23,026 nt of DNA from Thermodesulfobacteriota bacterium (GCA_030018715.1 JASEHN010000004.1:1-23026), one strand, 5' to 3'. Numbered from the stretch's first letter, positions 15,573 through 22,754 are shown. Notes: generated by a model not told the origin, from the letters alone. Translations and numbers: made by a program.

Positions 15573-17582
15573 TTGCCTACCGAGATCAAACGGTCTGTAT
15601 GCCCCTATGACTGTCCCGACACCTGCGGCTTGATCGTGGAGGTGGAGAATGGGAAAGCGGTGAAAGTCTCAGGTGATCCAGAACATCCCTTCACCCGGGG
15701 GACCTTGTGTCCCAAGATGAACCATTATGAAAGGACTGTCCATTCCCCCCTCCGTCTTACCCGGCCTCTCCTGCGCACCGGCCCCAGGGGTTCCGGACAA
15801 TTTCAGCCGATTTCCTGGCAGGAAGCAATCCAGCGTATCGCTGCCCGGTGGAAAGAGGTTATCTCCAAGTATGGAGCTGAATCCATCCTCCCCTACTCCT
15901 ATGCTGGGACCATGGGGCTTATCCAGCGCAACTCCGGCCATCCCTTCTTCTACCGCCTGGGCGCCTCGCGCTTGGACCGCACCATCTGTGCTCCGGCAAA
16001 GGAAGCCGGCTGGAAAGCGGTAATGGGCAACACGGCAGCCCCCCATCCGGACGAAGTGGCTTCCAGCGACCTGGTAATTCTGTGGGGGATCAATGCCGTG
16101 GCCACCAACATCCATTTTATCCACGGGATCAGAGAAGCCAAAAAGAAAGGAGCGGCTGTCTGGCTGATCGATACCTATGAAACGCCCACCGCAGCCATAG
16201 CCGACCGAACCTTCATTGTCCATCCGGGCAGCGATGGAGCCCTGGCCCTGGGGTTGATGAACCTCCTAGTTAAGGAAAACTTACTGGACCACGAATTTCT
16301 GAGGACTTCGGTCCAGGGTTTCGCAGAGCTGAAGAAGGAAATTCTCCCCAATTTCGCTCTGCAAAGGATCAGCTCCCTCACGGGGCTTCCTGGGGAGACC
16401 CTGGAATTCATGGCCAGCACCTTCGGGAAAGCCAGAGCCCCCTTCATTCGCGTCGGGGCCGGCCTTTCCCGTTACGGAAACGGGGCCATGAACGTCCGTT
16501 CCATTGTTTGCCTGGCGGCTCTGGTAGGGGCTTACAGGAAGAAGGGAGGGGGGGCATTCGTGGGAACCTTCACGGCCGGGGCTTTTCCGATGGCCGAAAT
16601 CCTGCGGGAAGATTTCCTGGCCGGAGAAACGCGGATCGTGAACATGAATCAGCTCGGTTATGCTCTAAACCATCTTGATAAACCACCGATTCAGAGTTTA
16701 TACGTCTATCACTCTAACCCAGCCTCCATAACCCCGGACCAGAATGCGGTCATAAAAGGCCTGGCCCGGGAAGACCTCTTCACCGTAGTCCATGAGAGGT
16801 TCATGACCGATACGGCCCGGTACGCTGATATCGTCCTGCCCTCCACATCCTCCCTGGAACACAGCGATCTTTACCGGGCCTATGGGAGCTACTGTATTCA
16901 ATGGGCCAAGCCAGCTATTCCTCCCATCGGCCAGAGCAAGTCGAACTGGGAAGTGTTCAGCCTTTTGGCCGCGGCCATGGGGTTTCTGGAGCCTTTCTTT
17001 AACCAGAGCGCCGAAGATCTCATCCCGCACATCCTGTCGCTCCCCAATAACCTGCGGAAGGGGATTGATGAGGAAGACTTTGCCGCTGGAAAAGCAGTAG
17101 AGTTGATTATTCCTGCGGAGGCGAAAACCCAATTCAAGACCCCTTCGGGGAAGATAGAGATTCTCAACCCAACCGAGCCCCATCCCCTTCCCTGCTATCT
17201 CCCACCCCACGGCGGAAAGGATTCCTTTCGCCTGATGACCGCTCCCAGCATCTTCGCCTTGAACTCCTCATTTCGTGAACGGGAAGACCTGCGCCAAAAG
17301 GAAAAAGCCATGTTTCTCAAGATGAACCCGGCTGATGCCCAGACTAAAGGGCTGAAGGATGGTGAGGGAGTCGTTGCTTTCAATGAACTCGGAGAGGTTT
17401 CTTTCATTCTCCAGGTGACCTCCAAAATTCCTTCGGGGATCGTCGTCGCCGAGGGGGTGTGGTGGCTGGAACACTGCCCCGGCTTTCGGGCAGTAAACGC
17501 CCTTACCTCGCAGCGGCTGACCGACCGGGGGGCTGGCTCCACGTTGTATGACAACACAGTGGATGTTAGGCGGGAAACCTAA
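15573..17582 (+). CDS. Molybdopterin (bis-MGD) oxidoreductase, catalytic subunit
   Basis: A 669-residue enzyme of the DMSO-reductase/formate-dehydrogenase superfamily. The N-terminal [4Fe-4S] site is C10-x3-C14-x3-C18-x27-C46 (CPYDCPDTCG ... GTLCPK). The Mo-pterin domains follow with ISWQEAIQRIAARWKEV, LVILWGINAVATN, HPGSDGALALGLMNLL and VYHSNPASITPDQN. A C-terminal beta-barrel has LMTAPSIFALNSSF and MNPADAQTKGLKDGEGV. A cysteine in RLDRTICAPAKEAGW is a candidate Mo ligand. No twin-arginine signal is present, so it should be cytoplasmic. I choose a TTG start with GGAGGG seven bases upstream; an in-frame GTG at 15546 lacks one. No electron-transfer or membrane subunit is adjacent. The substrate cannot be told from sequence. 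Confidence 0.88.
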   Translation: MPTEIKRSVCPYDCPDTCGLIVEVENGKAVKVSGDPEHPFTRGTLCPKMNHYERTVHSPLRLTRPLLRTGPRGSGQFQPISWQEAIQRIAARWKEVISKYGAESILPYSYAGTMGLIQRNSGHPFFYRLGASRLDRTICAPAKEAGWKAVMGNTAAPHPDEVASSDLVILWGINAVATNIHFIHGIREAKKKGAAVWLIDTYETPTAAIADRTFIVHPGSDGALALGLMNLLVKENLLDHEFLRTSVQGFAELKKEILPNFALQRISSLTGLPGETLEFMASTFGKARAPFIRVGAGLSRYGNGAMNVRSIVCLAALVGAYRKKGGGAFVGTFTAGAFPMAEILREDFLAGETRIVNMNQLGYALNHLDKPPIQSLYVYHSNPASITPDQNAVIKGLAREDLFTVVHERFMTDTARYADIVLPSTSSLEHSDLYRAYGSYCIQWAKPAIPPIGQSKSNWEVFSLLAAAMGFLEPFFNQSAEDLIPHILSLPNNLRKGIDEEDFAAGKAVELIIPAEAKTQFKTPSGKIEILNPTEPHPLPCYLPPHGGKDSFRLMTAPSIFALNSSFREREDLRQKEKAMFLKMNPADAQTKGLKDGEGVVAFNELGEVSFILQVTSKIPSGIVVAEGVWWLEHCPGFRAVNALTSQRLTDRGAGSTLYDNTVDVRRET

Positions 17583-17594
17583 AAATCGGCGAAC

Positions 17595-17699
17595 ATGGGA
17601 CTGACTTTCGCAGCCTCCGATAGCGGCTTGCTTAAGGCCGCCCACTCCGAAGACGTGAAAGTTATTAACCCTCAAGGATTATTAAATTGGGCCTTTTAA
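17595..17699 (+). pseudogene. Possible C-terminal remnant of a PIN-domain (VapC-like) protein
   Basis: A 34-codon frame ends at TAA 17697-17699. It contains FAASDSGLLKAAHSEDVKVINP, close to the end of PIN-domain ribonucleases, where an acidic residue, LLKAA and KVINP recur. There is no ribosome site and no upstream domain: the Mo-enzyme gene stops in the same frame at 17580-17582. It overlaps the methyltransferase start by 13 bases. I read it as a decayed fragment; a chance frame is also possible. Confidence 0.35.
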
Positions 17700-18850
17700 T
17701 CGCCACTTCCAAAGGCATATCCTGGTTTCGAAAGGGCCACCCCTGGATTTTTAGAAACGACTTGGCCAAAATCCAGGATGCCGCACCGGGTAGCATTGTA
17801 TCCCTGGAAGACAAGAACGGAAAATTTTTGGCCCAGGGTTTTTACAGCGAACATTCCAAGATCGCTTTCCGGCTCGTTTCCCGAAATCAAGAACCCATCC
17901 GCTATAATTTCTGGAAAGATCGGGTGGAAAGGGCCTTTCGCTACCGTCAGGCCGTTGTGGAACGAACTAACGCCTACCGCCTGATTTATGGAGAGTCAGA
18001 CGGAATTCCCTCGTTGATTATTGACCGGTACGCCGATAATTTTGTTCTCCAGACGCTTTCCCAGGCAACGGAAAATCTGTTGGATATGTTTGTAAAAACG
18101 TTATTAGAGCTTTTTCGGCCGCTTTCCATTATTCTGCGAAACGATCTCAGCGTGCGTGAGCTGGAAGGGTTGCCGCAAGAGAAGAAAATGATCATGGGGA
18201 AATGTCCCCTAAAAGTGCAAGTTTTCGAGGGAAAAATCCAGTACCGCGTAGATTTATGGATCGGACAAAAAACCGGGGCTTACCTGGACCAAAGAGAAAA
18301 TCGATCCCTATCGGCCCGCTTCCTCCGTGGAAGAGTCCTTGATGCTTTCTGCTACCATGGATTATTCGCCCTTCATGCCGCCGGAAAAGCTACCCAGGTG
18401 ATAGGGGTGGACTCTTCCCAAGAGGCCATTGAACAGGCGAGCGAAAATGCTTTACTGAACGGTTTGGCCAATGTTGAATTTCGCAAAGAAAATGTTTTTG
18501 ATTTTCTTAAAGCAGAGGTAGACAGTGGACAAAATTATGATGGAATTATTTTAGACCCGCCGGCCTTTGCCAAAAGCAAAGAAAATATTAGCGCAGCTGC
18601 CCGGGGATATAAAGAACTCAACCTGCGGGCTATTCGTCTTTTAAACCCCGGGGGAATCCTTATCACTTCTTCCTGTTCTTATAACCTTTCCGAAACTAAA
18701 TTTTGGGAGGTTCTTAAGGAGTGCGCCAAAGATTCAGGAACCATGCTGCGCATCATAGAAAGGCGGGGCCAGAGCGCCGATCATCCCATCCTTCTCTCTT
18801 TCCCCGAAAGTTATTATCTCAAATGCCTGTTTTTAGAAAAATTTCATTAA
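17687..18850 (+). CDS. Class I rRNA large-subunit methyltransferase (RlmI/RlmK family)
   Basis: Transfers a methyl group from S-adenosylmethionine to a cytosine C5 (RlmI-type) in 23S rRNA. It is 387 residues. An N-terminal PUA RNA-binding domain (about 1-75) has GHPWIFRNDL and GSIVSLEDKNGKFLAQGFYS. The central RlmI-like domain has RLIYGESDGIPSLIIDRY. The Rossmann methyltransferase domain (about 190-387) has GAYLDQRENR, VLDAFCYHGLFALHA (motif I), IILDPPAFAKSK (motif IV, DPPxF) and ITSSCSYNL with a conserved cysteine. It starts at TTG, with AAGGA eight bases upstream. Specificity within the family (RlmI, RlmK-like or a paralogue) is not decided here. Confidence 0.88.
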   Translation: MGLLIATSKGISWFRKGHPWIFRNDLAKIQDAAPGSIVSLEDKNGKFLAQGFYSEHSKIAFRLVSRNQEPIRYNFWKDRVERAFRYRQAVVERTNAYRLIYGESDGIPSLIIDRYADNFVLQTLSQATENLLDMFVKTLLELFRPLSIILRNDLSVRELEGLPQEKKMIMGKCPLKVQVFEGKIQYRVDLWIGQKTGAYLDQRENRSLSARFLRGRVLDAFCYHGLFALHAAGKATQVIGVDSSQEAIEQASENALLNGLANVEFRKENVFDFLKAEVDSGQNYDGIILDPPAFAKSKENISAAARGYKELNLRAIRLLNPGGILITSSCSYNLSETKFWEVLKECAKDSGTMLRIIERRGQSADHPILLSFPESYYLKCLFLEKFH

Positions 18851-18999
18851 GCGTCCCCTGAGAAAGCGTACTCCCTAAATTCTCGTTCTTCTTTTTCCTT
18901 AAGGACGCGGAAGGTTTCGCCGGCGGAATCAGGGCCGTAAAGGTCTATGGGGTCGAACCCTCCCTCCCTTTTATCGAAAGCAAATACGGGACGTAGTGC
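18847..18999 (-). other. 50-codon open stretch in frame after the HAD stop codon
   Basis: Directly after the TGA that ends the HAD gene (19000-19002), the same frame stays open for 50 codons to TAA 18847-18849. It includes GGFDPIDLYGPDSAGETFRV and LKEKEEREFREYAFSGD, with protein-like composition. No ATG, GTG or TTG is available in the stretch, so it could be made only by read-through, or it is a remnant of another gene. The end overlaps the convergent methyltransferase stop. Normal HAD proteins end about where the TGA is. Not recognised as a family. Confidence 0.35.
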
Positions 19000-19722
19000 T
19001 CATTTTAATGCTTCTACTCCCTTGAGGACATCCTCGAATCGGGGGGCGAAGTAGTCGGGGATCACATTCTCATAGGATTTGGCCCCCTGGTTGGAGTCGA
19101 CGAAGATGGTCTTAATGCCCAGTCGGCTCGCCCCGTAAATATCCCGGTACATGTCATTACCCACGTAGATCACCTCGTCCGGTGTGAGCTTCATGATATC
19201 GAGGGACTTCTCGATAAGCCTCCTATCGGGTTTCCTGAATCCGTAATACGCGGAGATGATGATAGGATCGAAGTAGCCGTCCAGTCCTACGGCCTTTATT
19301 TCCGGCAGGGCGAAACAGGGCTGGGCATCGGAAATGAGGGCCATGCGGAAGCCGCGGCGCAGATCCGCCAGCACCCTCTTCACCTCAGGGTAGAGTTGGA
19401 GACGTTTCCGGGAGATACCCCGGTAGAGCTGGGCGAGGATCATGGCCAGCTTCCGCCTTGTGGGGGCTGCTTTTATGCCTTCCTGCCCGAGGAAGGTGTT
19501 CCAGATGGCCTCCACGTCTATTTCCGGGTATTCCTCGCCACGCTCTTCTTTCTGTTTTTTCATGATCTGGTAGTAACGGTCCCGCACCTCCCACCGGTGC
19601 AGGTATACCCCATGATAGGTCAGATAATGGGCAATACCGCGGTAGATCTCTTCCAGAGACTCATCGGTCTCGATGTCGATCAATGTTCCATAGAGATCAA
19701 ACAGGATGCCTTTTACTGCCAT
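19000..19722 (-). CDS. HAD-superfamily hydrolase, haloacid-dehalogenase-like subclass I
   Basis: A 240-residue enzyme. Motif I is FDLYGTLID with nucleophile D9. The second acidic residue of the phosphatase DxD motif is a tyrosine (DLYGT), as in 2-haloacid dehalogenase-type members. Motif II is ALISDAQP, motif III is the lysine in YYGFRKPD, and motif IV is VIYVGNDMYRDIYGASRLG. A helical cap lies between about 20 and 100. The start follows the kinase stop by seven bases, so the two are one transcription unit. The cap and motif I make a small-molecule hydrolase likely, possibly acting on the product of the kinase; the substrate is unknown. In-frame codons continue after its TGA (see 18847-18999). 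Confidence 0.85.
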   Translation of the reverse strand: MAVKGILFDLYGTLIDIETDESLEEIYRGIAHYLTYHGVYLHRWEVRDRYYQIMKKQKEERGEEYPEIDVEAIWNTFLGQEGIKAAPTRRKLAMILAQLYRGISRKRLQLYPEVKRVLADLRRGFRMALISDAQPCFALPEIKAVGLDGYFDPIIISAYYGFRKPDRRLIEKSLDIMKLTPDEVIYVGNDMYRDIYGASRLGIKTIFVDSNQGAKSYENVIPDYFAPRFEDVLKGVEALK

Positions 19723-19729
19723 ACTGCAT

Positions 19730-20728
19730 CTACCTCAATGTTCCCCTGGCTTCATCCAGTAACTGCCGGCGGTATTTTCCGGTAATCCACGAGTTGCGGG
19801 CGATGCGCAGGAGGGTGAGTCCCAGGTGAAAGGGAACCCGGCGGGTGATGGACGCAAAGGTTCTGTCCCGGTCGGGGAAATGGCCGGCATACTCCCAGAG
19901 GAAGTGCCCGATAAAGGGCTCCGCCAGCCACTTGTCGCCGGTGTACTGCATGAAAAAATGCTTGATCTCACCGGCCACCCGACCCGCGTCGAAGACCCGG
20001 TCAGCCAGCTTCATCCGCTCCAGGTCGATGGCGATCACCCAGAGGCCATTACCGAAAAGGATATTGGTGGGAGTCACGTCGCCGTGGACGAGGACCTGGT
20101 TGTCCTCCCACATAAATCCCTTCTCCCGCCACCGGTCCTTAAGCTGGTAGAACTCCTGCGCCTCATCCCATCCGATATGTCCCCAGTTTTTCAACTGGTC
20201 CATAATCCGATCGAAGTAGGAGCAGTCCCTGTTAAAGTCCACCCGGTCTCCGGTGGCAGTCCTGTTGTGCATGGTGGCGAGAAAATAGGCGAGAGCGGTT
20301 AGTTTCTGAAAGAGGGCCTCCCTTGCCCCTTCCCAAATCGCCTTGAGGATGAAGTCGTTGAGCGGCGAACCGTAACAGAACTCCTCCACCAGTACGTAGT
20401 TGAGGCCGGCATTGTGACTAAGGGGACGGGGGATGTAATGCGGACAGCCGGTAAAGCCGATGCCGCGCAAATGATTAAGATTGTTGAATTCCCGCTCCAT
20501 GCAGCGAAAGGCGGCTTGGGGTGAGCGGTCTAAGATACCGCCGAAAAACTTTCCGATAAGGCGAGTTTGACTGCGACGATCTTCGTATAGATAGACATGG
20601 TTGGATGCCTGAATCATATACACCCGGAAGTCAGGGGAGATGCCATTTACGCCGATCTGCGGAAGGATTTCGTAGCGGAGATAACCGTAGAGGGGGTCGT
20701 TCTTAGAGAGATGGCCAAGATAATTCAT
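19730..20728 (-). CDS. Aminoglycoside-phosphotransferase-fold kinase
   Basis: A 332-residue protein of the APH/choline-kinase superfamily, which phosphorylates small molecules with ATP. The catalytic loop is VLVHGDVTPTNILF, with H215, D217 and N222, and the metal-binding acidic residue is D235 in IAIDLERMKLADRVFDAG. An N-lobe with GKFFGGI and EREFNNLNHLRGIGF precedes it. The ATG has AAGGA five or six bases upstream and overlaps the stop of a 55-codon frame (ATGA). It is followed by the HAD hydrolase. Family members include choline, homoserine, aminoglycoside and sugar kinases. An aminoglycoside target is not implied; a metabolite or cell-envelope sugar is more likely. Confidence 0.83.
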   Translation of the reverse strand: MNYLGHLSKNDPLYGYLRYEILPQIGVNGISPDFRVYMIQASNHVYLYEDRRSQTRLIGKFFGGILDRSPQAAFRCMEREFNNLNHLRGIGFTGCPHYIPRPLSHNAGLNYVLVEEFCYGSPLNDFILKAIWEGAREALFQKLTALAYFLATMHNRTATGDRVDFNRDCSYFDRIMDQLKNWGHIGWDEAQEFYQLKDRWREKGFMWEDNQVLVHGDVTPTNILFGNGLWVIAIDLERMKLADRVFDAGRVAGEIKHFFMQYTGDKWLAEPFIGHFLWEYAGHFPDRDRTFASITRRVPFHLGLTLLRIARNSWITGKYRRQLLDEARGTLR

Positions 20729-20892
20729 TCAGTTCCTTGTTCATCGAGATCAACAGCGCTTTCTACCATACCGCCGCCCTTTTTTACATCCCTTTTCTCA
20801 AAACGGCGTGCGCCCGATCTCGTCTTTCCCCCTTTCCCCTCCGCAGATTGAAAAGTGATAATTTTAATCAACGTCCCCTCGCCAGTTTTCAC
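20725..20892 (-). CDS. Small 55-residue hypothetical protein (uncertain)
   Basis: A GTG-started frame follows the RelE stop by eight bases and ends in TGA 20725-20727, overlapping the kinase ATG as ATGA. The product would be very basic and glycine-rich in the middle (AEGKGGKTRSGARRFEKR), with an acidic end (VDLDEQGTE). There is no ribosome site ahead of the GTG, and no family was recognised. The stop/start overlap is the main reason to consider it real: a leader-type ORF could couple translation to the kinase. It may also be a chance frame. Confidence 0.3.
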   Translation of the reverse strand: MKTGEGTLIKIITFQSAEGKGGKTRSGARRFEKRDVKKGGGMVESAVDLDEQGTE

Positions 20893-20900
20893 TTCATAAA

Positions 20901-21194
20901 TTATTTATCTGACCCTCTTTTCCTTCTCCTGAGAATCCGCGTCGTTTCCTCATAGATTCGCTTCCGAGGACCAATCGCCACAAGCTCAATTCGTCCAGCG
21001 TCAGCAATTCTGTATATAATCCGAAAGAAACTAACCCGAAAACTCCTAAGCCCCGAAAGCTCGTCCATAAGGGCCTTGCCTGAACTTGGCTCTGACATTA
21101 TGATCCCGAGGGATGCTTTGACTTTTTTCTTCAAATCAGGATGCATCTTTCTGATAAGCTCTTGAATTTCTTTAGGGACGATTAGCCAGTACAT
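20901..21194 (-). CDS. RelE/ParE-family toxin
   Basis: A 97-residue toxin of a type II system; members cut mRNA on ribosomes or block gyrase. The visible pattern is YWLIVPKEIQELIRKMHPDLKKKV, GLRSFRVSFFRIIYRI and VAIGPRKRIYEE, with conserved basic residues R and K in the two central strands. The start is an ATG with only a weak ribosome site, 23 bases after the antitoxin stop, the usual coupled arrangement. Transcribed from the antitoxin promoter at about 21517-21546. Whether it is an mRNA endonuclease or a gyrase poison cannot be read off. Confidence 0.85.
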   Translation of the reverse strand: MYWLIVPKEIQELIRKMHPDLKKKVKASLGIIMSEPSSGKALMDELSGLRSFRVSFFRIIYRIADAGRIELVAIGPRKRIYEETTRILRRRKRGSDK

Positions 21195-21217
21195 TCGCAG
21201 CTCAGCTCGAAGGCAAA

Positions 21218-21478
21218 TTAATCGAATAACTCTTCAAGGGTCTTCTCTTTTGCTTTTTTCGTCTTCAGCGCTTTAAGGCCACTCCTTATCTCTTTCATCA
21301 GGGCTGAATCGGAACGAATGGCAATCGTCTCCTTCCAGCTCTCAAATTCCTCGGGGCTAACCAGAACGGCCGCAGGTCGACCATTTTTGGTAATCATCAC
21401 TTCCTCAGCACTTGCGTTGATTAGGTCGATTAGCCCGCTTAGTTTCATTTTTGCTTCGGATAGGGACAAGGTCTTCAT
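21218..21478 (-). CDS. Phd/YefM-family antitoxin
   Basis: An 86-residue antitoxin beginning MKTLSLSEAKMKLSGLIDLI, with the Phd/YefM core EEVMITKNGRPAAVLVSPEEFESW (residues about 27-50). This part dimerises and binds DNA. The C-terminal half is charged and helical (KALKTKKAKEKTLEELF) and should wrap the toxin. The ATG at 21478 is chosen because GGAGG lies eight bases upstream; an ATG at 21493 would add five residues. It comes first in the operon and should repress its own promoter through the palindrome at 21500-21517. Confidence 0.88.
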   Translation of the reverse strand: MKTLSLSEAKMKLSGLIDLINASAEEVMITKNGRPAAVLVSPEEFESWKETIAIRSDSALMKEIRSGLKALKTKKAKEKTLEELFD

Positions 21479-21499
21479 CTTCCTGACCTCCATTTAAGT

Positions 21500-21546
21500 T
21501 GACCTGAATTCAGGTCATTCTAATACGAGGGGCGCCTATTTGTCAA
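21500..21546 (-). promoter_or_regulatory. Promoter and palindromic operator of the toxin-antitoxin operon
   Basis: A consensus -35 TTGACA (minus strand, 21541-21546) and a -10 TAGAAT (21517-21522) are 18 bases apart. A perfect 18-bp palindrome TGACCTGAATTCAGGTCA at 21500-21517 overlaps the end of the -10 and the expected start of transcription. A further TGACCT half-site lies at 21484-21489. This is the layout expected for autorepression by a YefM/Phd antitoxin. Confidence 0.75.
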
Positions 21547-21619
21547 AGTACTCTTTCCCTTAGGGTCCTTACCCCCAATTTCAACCACCATCAATTAAAG
21601 CCAGTAAGAGAAGGAACGA

Positions 21620-21834
21620 AGGCGCTTGAATCAGGCATTAAAAAGGGGGCCAGATACCCCGTTCAATGTAGTGGATGATTACACAAGAGCAGGGCAATCT
21701 AAAGGATTAGCCACTGAGGCCAGTTATTGACTTCAGAAAGCCCGACGGGCGATATTGCAGTGCTGAAAAGGAAGATAATGGTTCCTGCCGATGAGAAACG
21801 ATTACCTTATGACCCTTTCAAAGTGATGGCCTAA
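21620..21834 (+). pseudogene. Fragments of an IS3-type transposase and an unidentified open frame
   Basis: At 21635-21730 a frame reads PFNVVDDYTRAGQSKGLATEASY then stops. The FNVVDDYxRxxLAxE pattern is the integrase (rve) core of IS3-family OrfB, which is distorted here. A second frame (21718-21834) contains LKRKIMVPADEKRLPYDPFK and is protein-like but not identified. Both are too short to work, and no terminal inverted repeats were found. Confidence 0.45.
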
Positions 21835-21995
21835 TTTTTAAATCCGGGAAATTGAATTATTAAAGGGCGTCCCCCTTCCTGGACATTCTCATGCCCAATG
21901 GCCTCTCCCCTTTGTGCGGCATAGCCAACCCCAGCCGGGCTCATTCCTAGGCGTATGGCCAGGGAAGCAACGGAATTCCCCAATTCCAGGGAGTG
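21831..21995 (-). pseudogene. C-terminal remnant of a REP-associated (Y1/RAYT-like) transposase
   Basis: The minus frame reads LELGNSVASLAIRLGMSPAGV then GYAAQRGEAIGHENVQE. This matches the helix-turn-helix tail common in IS200/REP-associated tyrosine transposases (RELGxSxxxLAxRLGxSxxAVxxxxxRGExI). The catalytic HUH and tyrosine part is absent: the frame opens after a stop at 21996-21998. It lies within two 21-bp direct repeats with the core TTAAGGGCGTCCC type sequence, which are typical of termini that such elements recognise. Confidence 0.5.
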
Positions 21996-22077
21996 TTAAG
22001 GCCGGCTGATCTCCGCATAGGCCCTTCCTTATCGTGCGATCTCCTTTCATGTCAACTGAATTATTTAAGGGCGTCCC
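21853..22077. repeat. 21-bp direct repeats bounding the transposase remnant
   Basis: Bases 21853-21873 and 22057-22077 match at 20 of 21 positions (TGAATTATTAAAGGGCGTCCC-type; one A/T change, about 204 bp apart). They bracket the RAYT-like remnant. Weaker AGCGTCCCCTGAG-like sequences appear at about 18850 and an ACGTCCCC at about 20872, suggesting a dispersed family. Confidence 0.55.
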
Positions 22078-22116
22078 TCTCTGCACTGAGAAAAATAATG
22101 TCAAGCAGTGTTATGA

Positions 22117-22374
22117 GGAAAAGGAAAAATTGATTTCAGGCAATTGATAAAAATATACGGGAGTAATCCTGATAGTGAAATCAGATACGGTCCGGCAGAG
22201 TGTATAGGAATAAATGACGTTCAGGGAAATCCTGAACGGGAAAATGTTTCCACGAGATATGTTGAACGCCAGAATTTGACAATGCGGATGAACATGCGGA
22301 GATTTACCAGACTGACAAATGCTTTCTCAAAGAAGATCGAAAACTTGGGCCATGCAGGTAAGGATTGGCGCTGA
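22117..22374 (+). pseudogene. C-terminal fragment of an IS1-like DDE transposase
   Basis: The frame holds LIKIYGSNPDSEIRYGPAEC and then VSTRYVERQNLTMRMNMRRF followed by TRLTNAFSKKIENLGHA. The motif YVERQNLTMRMxxRRFTRLTNAFSKK is typical of the C-terminal part of IS1-type transposases. After NLGHA the expected ALHFMYYNF segment is lost and the frame ends. No N-terminal part and no terminal repeats are seen, so this is a dead remnant. Confidence 0.7.
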
Positions 22375-22420
22375 AGATCTCTCCCTCGGGCGTGCTGCGG
22401 AATAGTCCCACGGGAACATT

Positions 22421-22570
22421 TTAAAACAGATGTCTATAGCGGGCATCGCTTTCTTGAATCATCCCTTTCAATTTTTTAAAGGTGGTATCCGGCATGCTTC
22501 CTACGATCTCCAATGGGTCGCCTGGCCGCCCTGAATAAATGGTCAGCCCCAAGGCAGGGAACACAGCTTT
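22421..22570 (-). other. 49-codon open stretch in frame after the HTH gene stop
   Basis: After the TGA ending the HTH gene (22571-22573), the same frame continues 49 codons to TAA 22421-22423, with LTIYSGRPGDPLEIVGSMPD and FKKLKGMIQESDARYRHLF. It is protein-like. A GTG three codons after the TGA, near 22564, could be a separate start, with only a weak ribosome site. It could be the rest of an originally longer protein, a small downstream gene, or a remnant. No family recognised. Confidence 0.4.
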
Positions 22571-22753
22571 TCACATCTCTTTCCCCTTTAAAAAACGGTA
22601 TAGTTCTGACTGGAGAATTCTCCAGCTCCTGCCAACCTTGATCGCCCTTATTTTTTTTTGATGGAAATGGTTTAACAAAGTTGTTTTGGAGATTTTTAGG
22701 TACTGAGCTGCCTCATCAGTGGTTAAAACTTTGTCAACTTTCATGATAGACAT
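22571..22753 (-). CDS. Excisionase-family helix-turn-helix DNA-binding protein
   Basis: A 60-residue protein made of one MerR/Xis-type winged HTH: VLTTDEAAQYLKISKTTLLNHF, then KIRAIKVGRSWRILQSELYRFL. This pattern is shared by phage excisionases and many small regulators linked to toxin-antitoxin or mobile regions. The ATG at 22753 has GAGG seven bases upstream. An array of phased AATT motifs lies immediately upstream and could be its own operator. Adjacent transposase fragments suggest an accessory region. The function as excisionase or transcription regulator is not decided. Confidence 0.85.
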   Translation of the reverse strand: MSIMKVDKVLTTDEAAQYLKISKTTLLNHFHQKKIRAIKVGRSWRILQSELYRFLKGKEM

Positions 22754-22754
22754 T

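Noticed and set aside
19730..20728. Aminoglycoside resistance gene
   Set aside because: Only the general kinase fold is visible; nothing supports an antibiotic substrate, and the HAD neighbour suggests metabolism.
21889..22104. 71-residue minus-strand frame in the transposase graveyard
   Set aside because: Another frame of the same strand gives the transposase HTH pattern, and this one has no recognisable content.
18847..22573. TGA reassigned or read as selenocysteine
   Set aside because: TGA ends other genes in the window at natural protein ends (HAD and the kinase both end in TGA), and no clear SECIS-like hairpin was seen after either TGA; remnants or chance open frames are simpler.
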